From Zymoseptoria tritici IPO323 (lineage: Eukaryota > Ascomycota > Dothideomycetes > Mycosphaerellales > Mycosphaerellaceae): DNA of 64,000 bases. This document shows positions 41,901 to 52,709 of the stretch, in pieces (position 1 is the stretch's first letter; each line of letters begins with the position of its first letter). The DNA is taken from assembly GCF_000219625.1 (NCBI RefSeq), contig NC_018212.1, positions 1 through 64,000 on the forward strand, read 5' to 3'. A program made the position numbers and the translations under genes. The notes beneath the pieces are model-generated. The model was given only the letters and a program-made list of their open reading frames with translations. It was not told the DNA's origin and did not search any database.

Positions 41901-42857
41901 GTCTCTTGGGGTAGATCCTTGGCCGGAGCCAATTCGACGACCTTTTGGTGACGACGCTGCACGGAACAGTCACGCTCGTACAAGTGGACGACGTTGCCAT
42001 GGTTGTCTCCCAAAAGCTGGACCTCGATATGCTTGGGACGGTAGAGGAAGCGCTCAATGAAGACGGTTCCGTTACCGAAAGCCGACTTGGCCTCGGATGT
42101 GGCACGCTCAAACGAATCCTTGAGGTCCTCCTGCTTCCAAACCACACGCATGCCACGTCCACCACCACCAAATGCGGCCTTGATGATGATTGGGAAGCCG
42201 TATTCGTCGGTAAATTCCTTGCATGCTTCAAACTTGGCCACTGGGCCTGGAGTACCGGGGACTGTTGGCACATCCGCCTTTGCGGCCAACTTTCGTGCAG
42301 ACACCTTGTCACCCAGGTCGTTGATGGTCTCAGGGTTTGGTCCGACCCAGATGATACCGGCGGCCTCTACGGCTTTGGCGAATTCGTAGTTCTCACTGAG
42401 GAAACCGTATCCGGGGTGGATGAAGTGGACGCCTGGAAGCGAGCTGTTAATAGTGTTTCGATGTATTGTTTTTCTCCCCAACAAAACGGGCATGTCCAAT
42501 GCACTCACCATGCGCTTTCGCAATCTTGATGATCTCGTCGCCGGCCAGGTATGCGCCAACAGGAGTATACTGTCCTCGCTTTCCAATGACATATGCCTCG
42601 TCGGCCTTTTGCCTGTGCATTGAGAGACGATCTTCATGCGAGTAGACTGCGACTGTCTGCAGGGACAATTCGTGTGCAGTACGAAAGATACGGATTGGAA
42701 TCTCCCCTCGGTTGGCCACGAGGATCTTGTTCAGCTGCATGATAGAGCTGTTGGCGCGCAGCCGAGTGTGCACCGTGTTGGCATCTTGATGGGTATCGCC
42801 GTCGGCATGAGGTGTGCCGTAGTCGGTGTTTTCCTTCTCCTTCTGGGTGGTCGACAT
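38994..42857 (-). CDS. Pyruvate carboxylase
   Basis: Five exons, 42857-42509, 42432-41533, 41462-40542, 40485-39182 and 39098-38994, give 1192 aa, the usual length for fungal pyruvate carboxylase. It carboxylates pyruvate to oxaloacetate, feeding the TCA cycle and gluconeogenesis. Domains in order: biotin carboxylase with [22 protein letters not shown] and the ATP-grasp loop [11 protein letters not shown]; the carboxyltransferase TIM barrel starting FIRG-like [16 protein letters not shown] with the metal-binding HTHDSAGTG; and the biotin carrier with AMKM (biotinyl Lys1157). No mitochondrial leader is seen ([10 protein letters not shown]), so a cytosolic location is likely, as in yeast and Aspergillus. 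The last intron falls directly after the AMKM codons. Confidence 0.96.
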
Positions 42858-45635
42858 GCTGGGCAGGCCGCGGGGGTATTATGGGCCAGCTGGCGGCGGA
42901 GGCGGAGGTCGGTGTGGTGCTCGGGGAGCAGGAGAAGTTTTACTCGAGCGGGAGGAGAGGAGATTTGGTTTTGGCGGTCGAGCTATCTTCGAAGCTCTTG
43001 CGGTGAGGGGTCGTGGCTTTGTGTCTCCTCCGCTCGGTCGGAATGAGGAGAGAGACGAGTAGGCGCACGCAGTGTTGTCGGCAGGACAGACAGACACAAT
43101 GGTTCAGTCCAATGTCGTTGTTGTGATGACGGAATTGGGCGTATTGTCGAGGAAGAGTCACACAGCCGAGCGATTGAGAAACAGCACCGAGCTCGAGAGA
43201 GCTTGACTTCCATTGACATCCCGGGAGCTATGACAACACAGAGGGGTGAGAGACATTCGCGGCGGGCGTAGATTGGCCGAGGATAGTCACACTATCCGAT
43301 AAGCGCCGGCTCAAGACGATTGCAGAACGGATAAGCAAATATATTCTACAGAACTGAACGTGATGTGATATACCACCAGCCCGGTTGTGTTGTTCGAGTT
43401 CCCGGCGACGATCAATTGTGATGATTAGCATTGCTGCAGGATTCTTTGGTCGTCGTGAGATTGACTGGCACCTCAGAAACACTCCCATCAAAAGTGTATC
43501 ACAGAAGTCTCGCCCATCAAATGCGAGTGGCCCTCGTCTGCATGCACGGGATGTCATGGCCATTAGCGGTATGGCATAACGATAGAAGCCGGCATGCCTG
43601 TCTCTGCGTTGTTCTACGTACTCCTCGACCTCGCTGCGTCTTGGCCGAAACACTCGGCATGCTGTATATCAAGCCAATCGTCCGTCAAACGCAAGCCGTT
43701 TCATACCACGAACAAAAAGGAAGGCTCGAGGAATTCACCTTTTCTACAAGAGCAGCCTTCCAATGCGGGTCGTTTGGCGCAAGTGCGACTACTATACCGT
43801 GCTATCTCTCAACCATCCAGACATTTCCCACCGCGTCTCACCTCTCCATCAGACTTTCACGCCAAAGGAACAGCACATTTCAAGGAGCACCATGCCACAC
43901 CACATCTCCACGCGGCAGAGAGCGGCGACCCATAGTCACGCAACCCTAACCCTAAGGAAGGTGTCCAAAAATCCGCAAAACGGCACGATCGCTATTGTGT
44001 CGCGAGAGAATGTCTCCACAGCCAAATTGCCTGCTCCCGTTTAGGAATGGGTTGCAGAGGTCCGCGAAGGTCATACGAACAGTGCCAAGGTCGAGTCAGC
44101 GTATTGTCTTGCCGACCAGTTCTCAGATTTCAGTCTGCTTTCGACAGCCAGCTCCGACAGCCAGCTCCGATAGCAGAACATTCCTCAGCACACCTCAGCA
44201 GTATTTCGTGGCACGAACTTCACTTCGAAAAGCCTTTGGCTCAGCAGTTACATTCGCAACTCTTGTCAACGGATCACTATTCGCCAGACCTGAGACCGTC
44301 CCTCGGAATCTCAAAGCTATTGAGCGTCCGCAGGGAACACCAAATAGAGTTCACGTAAGCGAGATGGTGGCCCATGTCCATTTGAGAGTGCTTGTCATCC
44401 TCTCCTGCAAGCTCGTGTTCGACAGGGGTTTCGAGGAGCAATTGGAGGTTGAAGTTTTGCTCGCCCTTGTATGCGGTCTGCTGCACTGACACCTACCACG
44501 GCGAACGAGCAAGTTGTGGTATATCTCATCGTCGAGGTTTAGTCTCAGGATGAATGCGAGTGAGGGAGTTGTGAAGAGTTCACAAGATGTGACGCATTGG
44601 CTGGCACGTGTCCCTGGCGTACTCATACCCCGTCAATATTCAGACATGCATCGCCACTACCGCAACAATCTCGCAGGGAGATGGGTCTGAGACAAGAAGC
44701 AGGACACATGCGGCCATGCCAGGCCACCTTGGAGCTGCGTACCTGGCATAGTCGATGGCGGAGACAAGCGGACCGACAATCGCGGACTCCCTCGACATCG
44801 CCGCACCGCACTCTATCTACGACGCCAGACTGTCTCGCAAAAGCTTCCAGCGGTCAATGCGTCTTATCATTGTCCAAGAGCACACCTTTCATCGGCCAGA
44901 AGACGACAATCTCGTCGACTCTTCCTTGGTCCGTGATGGTGAGGCCTAGCATGCTTGCAAGGAAGCGGAAATTGAAACTAGTCCATGCTTTCATGACACC
45001 ACCTGCGGACCCGGATACGAACCAGAGCAATCAATCTCACAGGGGATAGAAAGCATGCGCCATGCGGTACAGGAACACGATGAACCCCAGCAAACTCAAA
45101 CAAATCCAGTCGCAGGCCGCTCTCGACACAATCGTGATGCTCGCACCAGCTGGATGGTCCCGACGCTACTTCCTGGATACAATTTCTCCACCTATCGATG
45201 GCCTGGTCACGAGAAGCGCAGGTCGTTTTAGTCTTCAAGACACCCTTACCCTGCGGAATAAAGATGAGACACAGCATCCGAGCGCATTGGAATGTTCATC
45301 GTTCAAACCTTGCAGGCCTGATGACGGGGAAGTCGGCCAACCCGGCCTTGGACAGAGCCTCCCCTGAACCTGCGACCTCATGAGATGGCCATTGCAACAA
45401 AGATCACACCATAATCTGCCCAATCACACTGGTAGGGCAATTGCACAGTCCAGCTGAAACTGCCGTTCTGCTGGATCCCACGTGTACAAGGGGCAGACCG
45501 TTCGATACTAATAAGCCCTCTCTCGGCTGTCAGAGACTCGCCGCATCGTCTTTGACAACTGCAAGAAATCTTCGTACCTCACTCATCCTTCCTTCACTTT
45601 AACTTCAGACGAGAAACACCATCACCAACATCACC
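42858..45635. other. 2.8-kb region without a supported gene
   Basis: Starts with the pyruvate carboxylase promoter. Further right, many short frames overlap on both strands. On the minus strand around 45080-45120 one frame reads as a hydrophobic helix (WICLSLLGFIVFLYRMAHAF) but it is cut by stops on both sides. A decayed membrane-protein gene is possible but not demonstrable. A short telomere-like tract is at 43942-43955. Confidence 0.4.
43942..43955. repeat. Short internal telomere-like tract
   Basis: AACCCTAACCCTAA, 44 kb from the chromosome end and away from any other subtelomeric repeat. It could be a scar of break repair or a telobox-type protein-binding site. Confidence 0.6.
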
Positions 45636-46557
45636 ATGAAGCTCTGCGTAGTGACCAGCGGACTCCTCTTCGCATGCCTCGCCGCAGCGGCAACCCCTCC
45701 AAATTCTGGGCTGCGGTCGTCCGAGCGAAGGCAGGCAGGCAGAAGATCAGAACTGCGGCCTCGAGGTTCGGGCGTTGCCCCCGGTCCAGACGACAGTGGC
45801 TGGGCGGTTTGTGAAATTCCTTCGCAGCTCTCGGCGCATCCACTAACACGAGCGATCAGGGCGCCATTCACAGCGGCAAAGATATAACCGAAGTCAGTGG
45901 CACTTTCATCATCCCCCAGCTCTCGCGGCCACCCAATGCGGACGCGGATACAACGTACGTCGGTTCCGCGTGGCTTGGCATCGATGGCGACGAGAACTGC
46001 CCAGGCGCCATACTGGAGACTGGTAAGCCACGTGCATGCTTCCTGCAAAAGCCAAAGCCACGCTGACAGAGATCTTATCAGGTATCGACTTTTTTGCTAG
46101 TCCCGATGGATCGATTGAAGTCGATGCCTGGTCCCAATGGACTCCAGGATATCAATATTCGTTCCAATCATTGAAGAACCTCGAGGCCGGCGTTGAGCTC
46201 CACTTTCACGTCAAAACCAACGGCGCCACTGGCGGCACGGCGCAAATCTACGTGCCATCCACGGACGAAACTTGGACTCAAACCTACACGGACCAACCAG
46301 CGCTTTGCCAGACATCCGCGGAATGGGTCGTGGAGAATCTTCTCACTACCGATGCGAATGGCATCAGGACCATCCCCCCTTTGATAGACTTCTCCGACTT
46401 GACGTTCACTGGAGCAAAGTACACGCACGATGGCGGAGTCCAGAGCGGCGCGGCAGGGTCGAGACCGCAAGCCATCAATGTTGGTGGTGTTGTGCGTGCG
46501 GCTGGTCAGGCAGTCGGGGAGGACAGCGTGGTGATCAAGTACCACGCATCGAACTGA
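45636..46557 (+). CDS. Secreted G1-family (eqolisin) peptidase homologue, catalytic Gln replaced by Glu
   Basis: Three exons: 45636-45806, 45860-46022 and 46082-46557, 269 aa. Intron 1 uses the variant 5' site GTTTGT, as does the conserved-protein gene at 23468. The signal peptide is residues 1-19 (MKLCVVTSGLLFACLAAAA), followed by a short propeptide. The mature fold is marked by DDSGWAGAIHSGKDITEVSG, SAWLGIDGDENCPG and CQTSAEWVVEN. The catalytic Glu is kept (Glu192). The partner Gln, in the motif ILQTG of scytalidoglutamic peptidase, reads ILETG here (Glu110). The family cleaves proteins at acid pH outside the cell. The propeptide is short, about 35 residues. Confidence 0.9.
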
Positions 46558-47332
46558 CGGTGATCGGGCGGACGATTTCGAGACGGGTGTAAGCCATTCA
46601 TCCACGTTCCCTTCTCTAGACCTCTATTAGTATACCTACGTACATCCCTTTTCACACGGTCTCCCCCATCGGCAAGTCGCAGCGATGTTGCCAACTGAAA
46701 AGGTTGACCTTCGATACAATACCTCAAGCACCGGAATCGTCGCACCGATGCACCCTCCAGACCATCTACGACAAAAGGCCGTACAATGGCCCATAGAGCT
46801 CACACCTCGCGTCAATGCCGATCGACTCCGGCTTCACGACCGGAACGCCATTCGATCCGCCCAGTCCCAAGATGCCCAAATCTGTCCCGTTGAAAGCTCT
46901 TGCAGCGCCCCACCCAGGTCCCTTGTGTACGTGCTGAACACTATCGGCAGCTCAGACGAATGGAACGCTCCCAGATCTTCCACAGGAGACAAATTCGGAA
47001 ACGTCGCATTGTATATGTATCGCCACACTGGCGTGCTGGTGTTGTGGATCTGACTCTGACGACTCGCAATTGAATATAGCCATACCTCAACAACCGAAGA
47101 GGCGTGAACGTACCGCATCACCTCGCGCGAACGAGTTGCGCTACTCTTTTACATGCAACGAAGAAAAGACACGAGAGCGGAAGAGGGAAGAAATCACCAT
47201 ACAACACCAATCGAATAATACCGAGCAAAATTGAACGCTTGATTTCTCCGCAACTCCGCCTCCGCCCTCAGATCGTGATTCGCCTTGACCTGCACTGCCC
47301 TGCACATCCTCCCGAGTTCACCGATGGGCCCA
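46558..47332. other. Convergent intergenic region
   Basis: About 775 bp between the peptidase and the small secreted-protein gene. No supported gene. Confidence 0.4.
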
Positions 47333-47689
47333 TTAGGGTGGTCCCAAGTCTGAAACACAGTACATTCGTCCATTGGGTTGGCCGTTCGTGCTGTCTGTGT
47401 GACAGGATCTGTCGTCACCGATCCGTTTCTGGTAATCAAAGCCTTGGTTGTAATCGTTCTTGCACTTGAAGGAATTGTGTTTTGGATCCGGAGAAAAGCA
47501 CTACGGCCGGAGAAAGCTACATGTCAGAGAGGAATGTTGATGTTCAATAGAAAGTGCGGTACTTACGCAATATTCGTAGGCATCGTCTCCACAGCTTGGT
47601 TCCGGGTGTTGCTCGTTGTGAGGAAGGCAACAGATGGCAGAGACGCGCATCACAATCGACAAGGCCGCGAGGAGGGGTGTCCACTTCAT
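47333..47689 (-). CDS. Small cysteine-rich secreted protein (effector-like)
   Basis: Two exons, 47689-47567 and 47500-47333, with a 66-bp GTAAGT...GTAG intron, encode only 96 aa. A signal peptide (about 1-18) starts MKWTPLLAALSIVMRVSA. Eight cysteines are present (positions 20, 21, 33, 41, 42, 54, 74 and 89), including two CC pairs, so the mature 78-residue protein could hold four disulphides. The intron falls between the two Cys codons of the second pair. No known domain is recognised. Size, secretion and Cys content are those of fungal effector candidates or small antimicrobial-like proteins; function is not claimed. It lies 90 bp from the edge of the transposon block. Confidence 0.75.
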
Positions 47690-47776
47690 CTTTGGTGGAT
47701 GTCGGCAGAAAGGAGGTCGGGTCGACTGCAGGGTGGATATCTTAAAGATCGGATGAGAACACTTCTATCTTATCTC

Positions 47777-50435
47777 TAAACGCGTAGTTTTGAGGGCTCT
47801 TCAAAACAACACCCTTAAAACAACGACTATAATGCTACCTCTACCGACAGCTAGTGCAGCATAGAAGGCCAAAACAAGGCTAGAGAAGGAGGCTACTATT
47901 ACGAGAGCTATTAGGGACTACGCTACCGGTAGATTTAGCTCCTACGTCGATTGCGCTATCCTTTACGATGTGCTATACGGAATATTCCTTAACCGTGTAA
48001 ATAACGTTACTTAGCCGGCTACTATTGCACACGAGCACGAGAACCGCCTTAGCAGAGCTAGCCGAGCTGCCCTTACAGTCTATATTAACCGGCTAATTAA
48101 CATAGGCTTCCCTCCAGTGTATGAAACAGTTAGACTGTAGGCAGAGCAACTGCGAACTTACTAGCTTGATTACAACCCCGATAAGGAGCCTATTAGCGTC
48201 TACTGGCCTGCAGACTTTATTAGTAAACACCCTACATTGCAACTAAAATAGGTAACAGCGAGGGACTCTAATCGACGTGCTATAGAAGGAAATCCTTAGG
48301 TTTTAAAGGAGTAGTTTAAGCTGCTTAAGAAGACGATGCAAGAGCTAGATATCGTGCTACCGGATATATACAACATAGATAAGACTGGCTACATACTCGG
48401 CATAGCTGACCGTGTGCATTAAGCTGTGTGCAGAAGGTTAGCGGCTACTGCATAGTTCTTACAACCTAGAGCTCGTAAATAGGCTACAGTAATTAAGGCT
48501 ATTAGTGCTGCTAGTGCACAGGTGCTACCCTATGTTATCTTTAGAGCGAGGCAGATAATAAGGAGCCTACTAACAATATTCTAAGCTCGCTTTGTCGACA
48601 AGGCATTCCTTACTATTACTAACAATAGCTAGAGTAATAGAGACAATAGCATCGCATAGCTACAACACTTTAATGCTACTAGTCTACCTTCTGCACCTAA
48701 CCGCTAGCGACTGCTTATTATAGATAGCTACTTAACACATAAGGATCTCGAGTTTATTAACTACGCCCTTGCAAACCGCATATAGCTCATCTGTTTACCA
48801 AGCTACTCTACATACCTCTTGCAGCCTCTTAATGTTAGCATATTCGGTCCCCTTAAGGCGGCATACAGCTTAACACTACTTAGACTTATAGCTAAAGAAG
48901 GGCTAACTTAGGTTAACAAGGAGGACTTCCTAGATGTGTATACGGAAATAAGGGCAATAGTGTTTAATAAGCTAAACATTAAGGCTGCATTTAGAACGAC
49001 TGGAATCACACCTCTTAATGCACAAGCAGTCATTAGCAAGCTGCTACTAACACTCGTTACCGACGTCTTACTACCGAAGAAGCGCACTTAAATCGCACCT
49101 ACTTAATTCGCACTATTAGGCTCGTTTTACGCAGATAAGAACGATTTACTAACGCCCTTATTACGAGCAGCACGACTACTAGCAACGCCCTTACGACAGC
49201 CTCTGCAGGACATAAGCTCCCCTCGATGCACGCCAGCTACACGCAATCGCTTAAAAAGAACAGCCTCTAAGATAGCGTTACATAACGAGCTAATTAAGTC
49301 TATTAGTAAGGACGAGGGTAAGAGGATTAGCCGGTTGTATAAGCAAGCTATTAAGGGCATTGCAATCGTAGTAGACTTATATAACCTGCTGCTCGCAGAA
49401 AACACTAAACTCCGTAGGAGCACTGCACGATTAATACAACGGAAGGCTACTAAGAAGCTAGTTACTAAGGGGCAGCGGTTTAATGCTACCTTCCGTAATA
49501 AGCTGCTCGCTGAGCTAGCTAACAAGGAGCATCTTAATGCTATAGTCTACTATTGCAGACAACGCATTATTGCCCTTAGAGCGGTTAAGGCAATAAGGCA
49601 AGGGCTTGCAAGGGCACGTTAGACTGTCGCTCGTAAGGAACGAATACGCTCTAACAAGCTAGTAGCTGTAAGTAAGAGCAAGAGCTAGCAGAAGGACGCT
49701 GTGTGTAACGAGCTCTTAATATTATTCCGTAAGGACTTGGTTATAAGACATAAAGGGCACAACATTCTAGTGCTAGCTGTTTAGCGCACCCTTAACCGCA
49801 TTAATAAGGACCTTGTTGCGTAGAAGGAGGCTAAGGAAGCTGCTCGTATTGCTTATAACGCATAGAAGGAAACGGTAAAGAAGGAGACTACTAATATAGC
49901 CGACAAGGTAGCTGCAATAGAAGCAATCTATGCTAAAGCAGACCTCCTCGACGACATAGTTATTGCTTACTTTACAAGCCTTGGAGCAGCAGCAACACTG
50001 GCGGCTATTAAATAGCTAGCTGCTGGTGATGCCGATAATAAGGCTAAGGCTAAGGATAAGGGCAATAGCACCGACGACGACGACGAGGAGCCCTTCTACC
50101 CTTAACAGCTCGATCTAAGGCTCCGTAAAGCCTTACTACAGCCTTCCTTACTACTATGTAGTGAGGGAAGCTATTAACACACCGACAACGAGTTGGATTA
50201 GGCTCTTAAAGAGGGGCCTAAGGCAGACAGCGGTGTTAGCTACTTCTGAGCTATTAAGTCGATTGCCGCCCTTAGAAGTAGTTTCTTATTAATACCTATT
50301 AATTGTTCTTATCTGAGCGACGCTTCTTATTAGCTAGTGAACTTACTGTCTTATTTAATAGTAGTGTTAGAGGTGTTAGAGGTGTGCAGCGTAAAGCCCC
50401 TCTCGGTAAAGCTAGCTGAAAAACTTCGTGCGATA
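47777..50435 (+). mobile_element. Decayed pogo/Fot1-like DNA transposon
   Basis: Reading TAG as mutated codons, one plus-strand frame stays coherent from the ATG at 47832 to about 50104, around 750 codons. It holds a helix-turn-helix region (about 47900-48250), then a DDE transposase with NIDKTGY (about 48377), LIIDSYLTH (about 48716) and CLPSYSTYLLQPLN (about 48790), typical of the pogo group. At least fifteen in-frame TAG/TAA stops kill it, most of them at likely Gln codons, in keeping with CpA-to-TpA mutation. Flanking TA dinucleotides and weak terminal inverted repeats (starting ACGCGTAGTTTTGAG; ending AAAACTTCGTGCG) suggest the ends given, but these are tentative. Confidence 0.75.
49089..50106 (+). 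pseudogene. C-terminal extension of the pogo transposase, or a second element ORF
   Basis: After the transposase core the same frame continues for about 340 codons of Lys/Arg/Ala-rich, helix-prone sequence with an acidic end (four Asp then two Glu). Stops interrupt it at Gln-like positions. The longest surviving open piece is 49335-49622. Whether the original protein was one chain or two cannot be settled, because the junction stop at 49089 is TAA, which RIP could have made from CAA. Confidence 0.55.
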
Positions 50436-51549
50436 GTTACAACACTACTACTATTTTACACGAGCGCTTTCTTTATCGCGTGTTAGTAAACAGATGATGC
50501 TCTTTTATTTGGCCTACTCAGAATGTTCATAGCACGTCTCGTTGTTAAGCTATATAGTAGTGTTGATGCAATACAATAGAAGGGTACAAATCTCATCGAC
50601 ATCCGCACTTCCATTGCACACCCAATATTGACCCGATCATTACCAAACACGCACTATTCGAAAGCCCTTATCAAGGCCGTTCTAACGAACCCGCATTTAC
50701 CCCGCTGCCCTTAAACCTACGCCGCTACTAGAGTTCAAAGATTTACCTTGTTGCCCCCTTTAGGGTGCAAATTTGGATCCTAAACTCCGGGATTTGGCCC
50801 CTACCTCCGAAACCTTATTCCGACCTTACCTCCCCTATACTCGAAATATTCCCTATTTAGGGCATTGTATAAGGAAGGTTTACAACCTGTACTACAACAC
50901 TTTAACACACTATAACATAACTAATACGCCGCCGATTCGGACGCCGTGTAGCCTGTTTAAAAGCCCTCGACGAGAGCTTTTATTCTAGCTATTAAACGCC
51001 TGATTTGGTCGAATTTTAAAAGAGCTAAAGGCTAAACAAGAGCAGTATTCCTAGGATACACAAACATATATATATACTTAGTTCTCTCTATACTAGAGTT
51101 ACCTATTGTCCTACGCCGCCGAGAGAGGAAGCTAAAGGAGTAGTGTAGTTTAGTAAGGACGAATTTGCACCTTTAGGGATTAGAGTAGTAGTACTAGCTA
51201 TATAGCTAGATACTCTATATAGAGTATAGGCCTACCTTTCCCTAGAGACAAAGGTTATCCCGAACCTACTACGGCTACCTATAGAACGCCTCTAAAGCCT
51301 GCTATAAAGACGCACGTTACTATAGGCTAGAGTACTTCCTAGAAGCAGAGGTATATTTATATATCTCTTCTCTCCTCTTTAAAGTATACCTTCTCCTATA
51401 CTCCTACTTTGTATAGTAGGGAGAAGAGTGCCCTAGTGTCGTAAGTAGGCTAGGACCCGAACGCGATTAGAAATAGAGACGAACAAGCAGCCCTCTCGGC
51501 GTAAGACTGCTAAGCCTCTTTTTAAATAACAAACAACAATAACAAGACA
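50436..51549. other. Spacer between pogo element and LINE, including the likely LINE 5' UTR
   Basis: The left half (50436-51000) keeps normal CA/TG use and shows no gene; GTAGTGTTG/CAACACTAC sequences recur in both orientations (about 50360, 50440, 50558). The right half (about 51060-51549) has the same TAG-rich, RIP-like composition as the LINE and is probably its 5' UTR. The exact 5' end was not found. Confidence 0.4.
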
Positions 51550-52709
51550 ATGTCTACTAAGACGGAAATAACAGACGCAAGCTTAGCCCCTTAGACTCTA
51601 AAAGCTATAGCTAGAGGGGACGAGGAAGTTACGTTTAAGTCTCTTAAAACCCTACCGTTGCCGAAGGAACTACTAAAAAGAACCGGCATTCCTTTCCTAC
51701 CTAGGAAAAGGCAAAACCCCTTCGAATTTAGTAGCTCCCCAACTCGTAGCCCTTCTCTTAGAAAGAAATAAACACTCTCTCGCACGCCTGCGAACGAGAA
51801 GATCCTATAAGCCCGACAGCTACTAGTCGAAGCGGCGGGGGATCTAGGCGGGATTCTAGAAGAACAAACCTAGGTTCTCGACCTTCTCGAAGTCTTTCGG
51901 CACTTTACCGAGCGTATAGACTTTAGGATAACGTCCTAAATCCTCGTAAAGCAAGTCTCGAACCTAGAAACGATAATAAAGAAACTAGTAGCATAGGCGA
52001 AGAAGCCTACTTTCGTAGACGTTATTAAGGGAGATAGCGGATCTGCTACCTCTACCTCTACCTCCTCGATAACAAAGATAACATAACAACAACAACAACA
52101 ACAACAATAGTAGACGACCGTCTCCCGGAGGGCTAGCAAGCCGAAAGAACAAGTAGAACCGATGCCTCTTATCCTTATACTAAAGGATAAAGAGAAGGAA
52201 CTCGACTAGATCGCAACCCGAGACAAAATTAACGACGCTCTTAAAGGCGAAGACTAAGAGCTAGCTGTCCTTGCGATAAAGAAATTAGTTCGGGGTAACA
52301 TTGTCCTAAACTTTGTAACAGAGAAAGCCCGCTAACGAACGATCGATAGCCTTATTAAGGTTACCGATATCGTAGGCGAGGCACAGGTAATAGAGGACTC
52401 TCTCTAATACAAGGTCGTAGTCTACGGCGTCTCGACCGCGAACTTTAATACGCTAACAGGCCTACAGGACATTTAACGAGAAATTAAGACCTTTAATAGA
52501 GGTCTTAAACTCGTAGGCACCCCGATTTAGCTAACAAACGAAGAGAGAAGAAGGACTCTTACTAGGGCGACAGTTCTAGTAGGTTTTACTACCGAGGAGG
52601 AGGCAAAAAGGGCTATTTAAAACCGTCTATACATAGGCGCGGACAGCCTAAGAGTTAAGAAGGCGAAGGATCGTATACAACAGAAAGGGAGGCCCCTAGA
52701 ACGTTTTAT
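51550..52709 (+). pseudogene. LINE ORF1 (gag-like), dead
   Basis: Starts at ATG 51550 (MSTKTEITDAS) and stays in one frame for about 385 codons if in-frame TAG/TAA are read as lost Gln or Trp codons; there are about twenty such stops. It includes a polyglutamine run encoded by (CAA)n at 52088-52111 with flanking CAG/CAA codons turned to TAG/TAA. Central part reads as an RNA-binding-like acidic/basic domain; no CCHC zinc knuckle was seen. Confidence 0.7.

Noticed and set aside
43228..43653. 141-codon minus-strand frame
   Set aside because: Arg-rich composition without domain character and no conserved start; lies in the pyruvate carboxylase upstream region.
44978..45277. Possible membrane-protein gene on the minus strand
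   Set aside because: A hydrophobic stretch reads well in one frame, but stops lie on both sides and trial splice sites either end the frame at once or leave it without homology. It may be a relic but cannot be shown.
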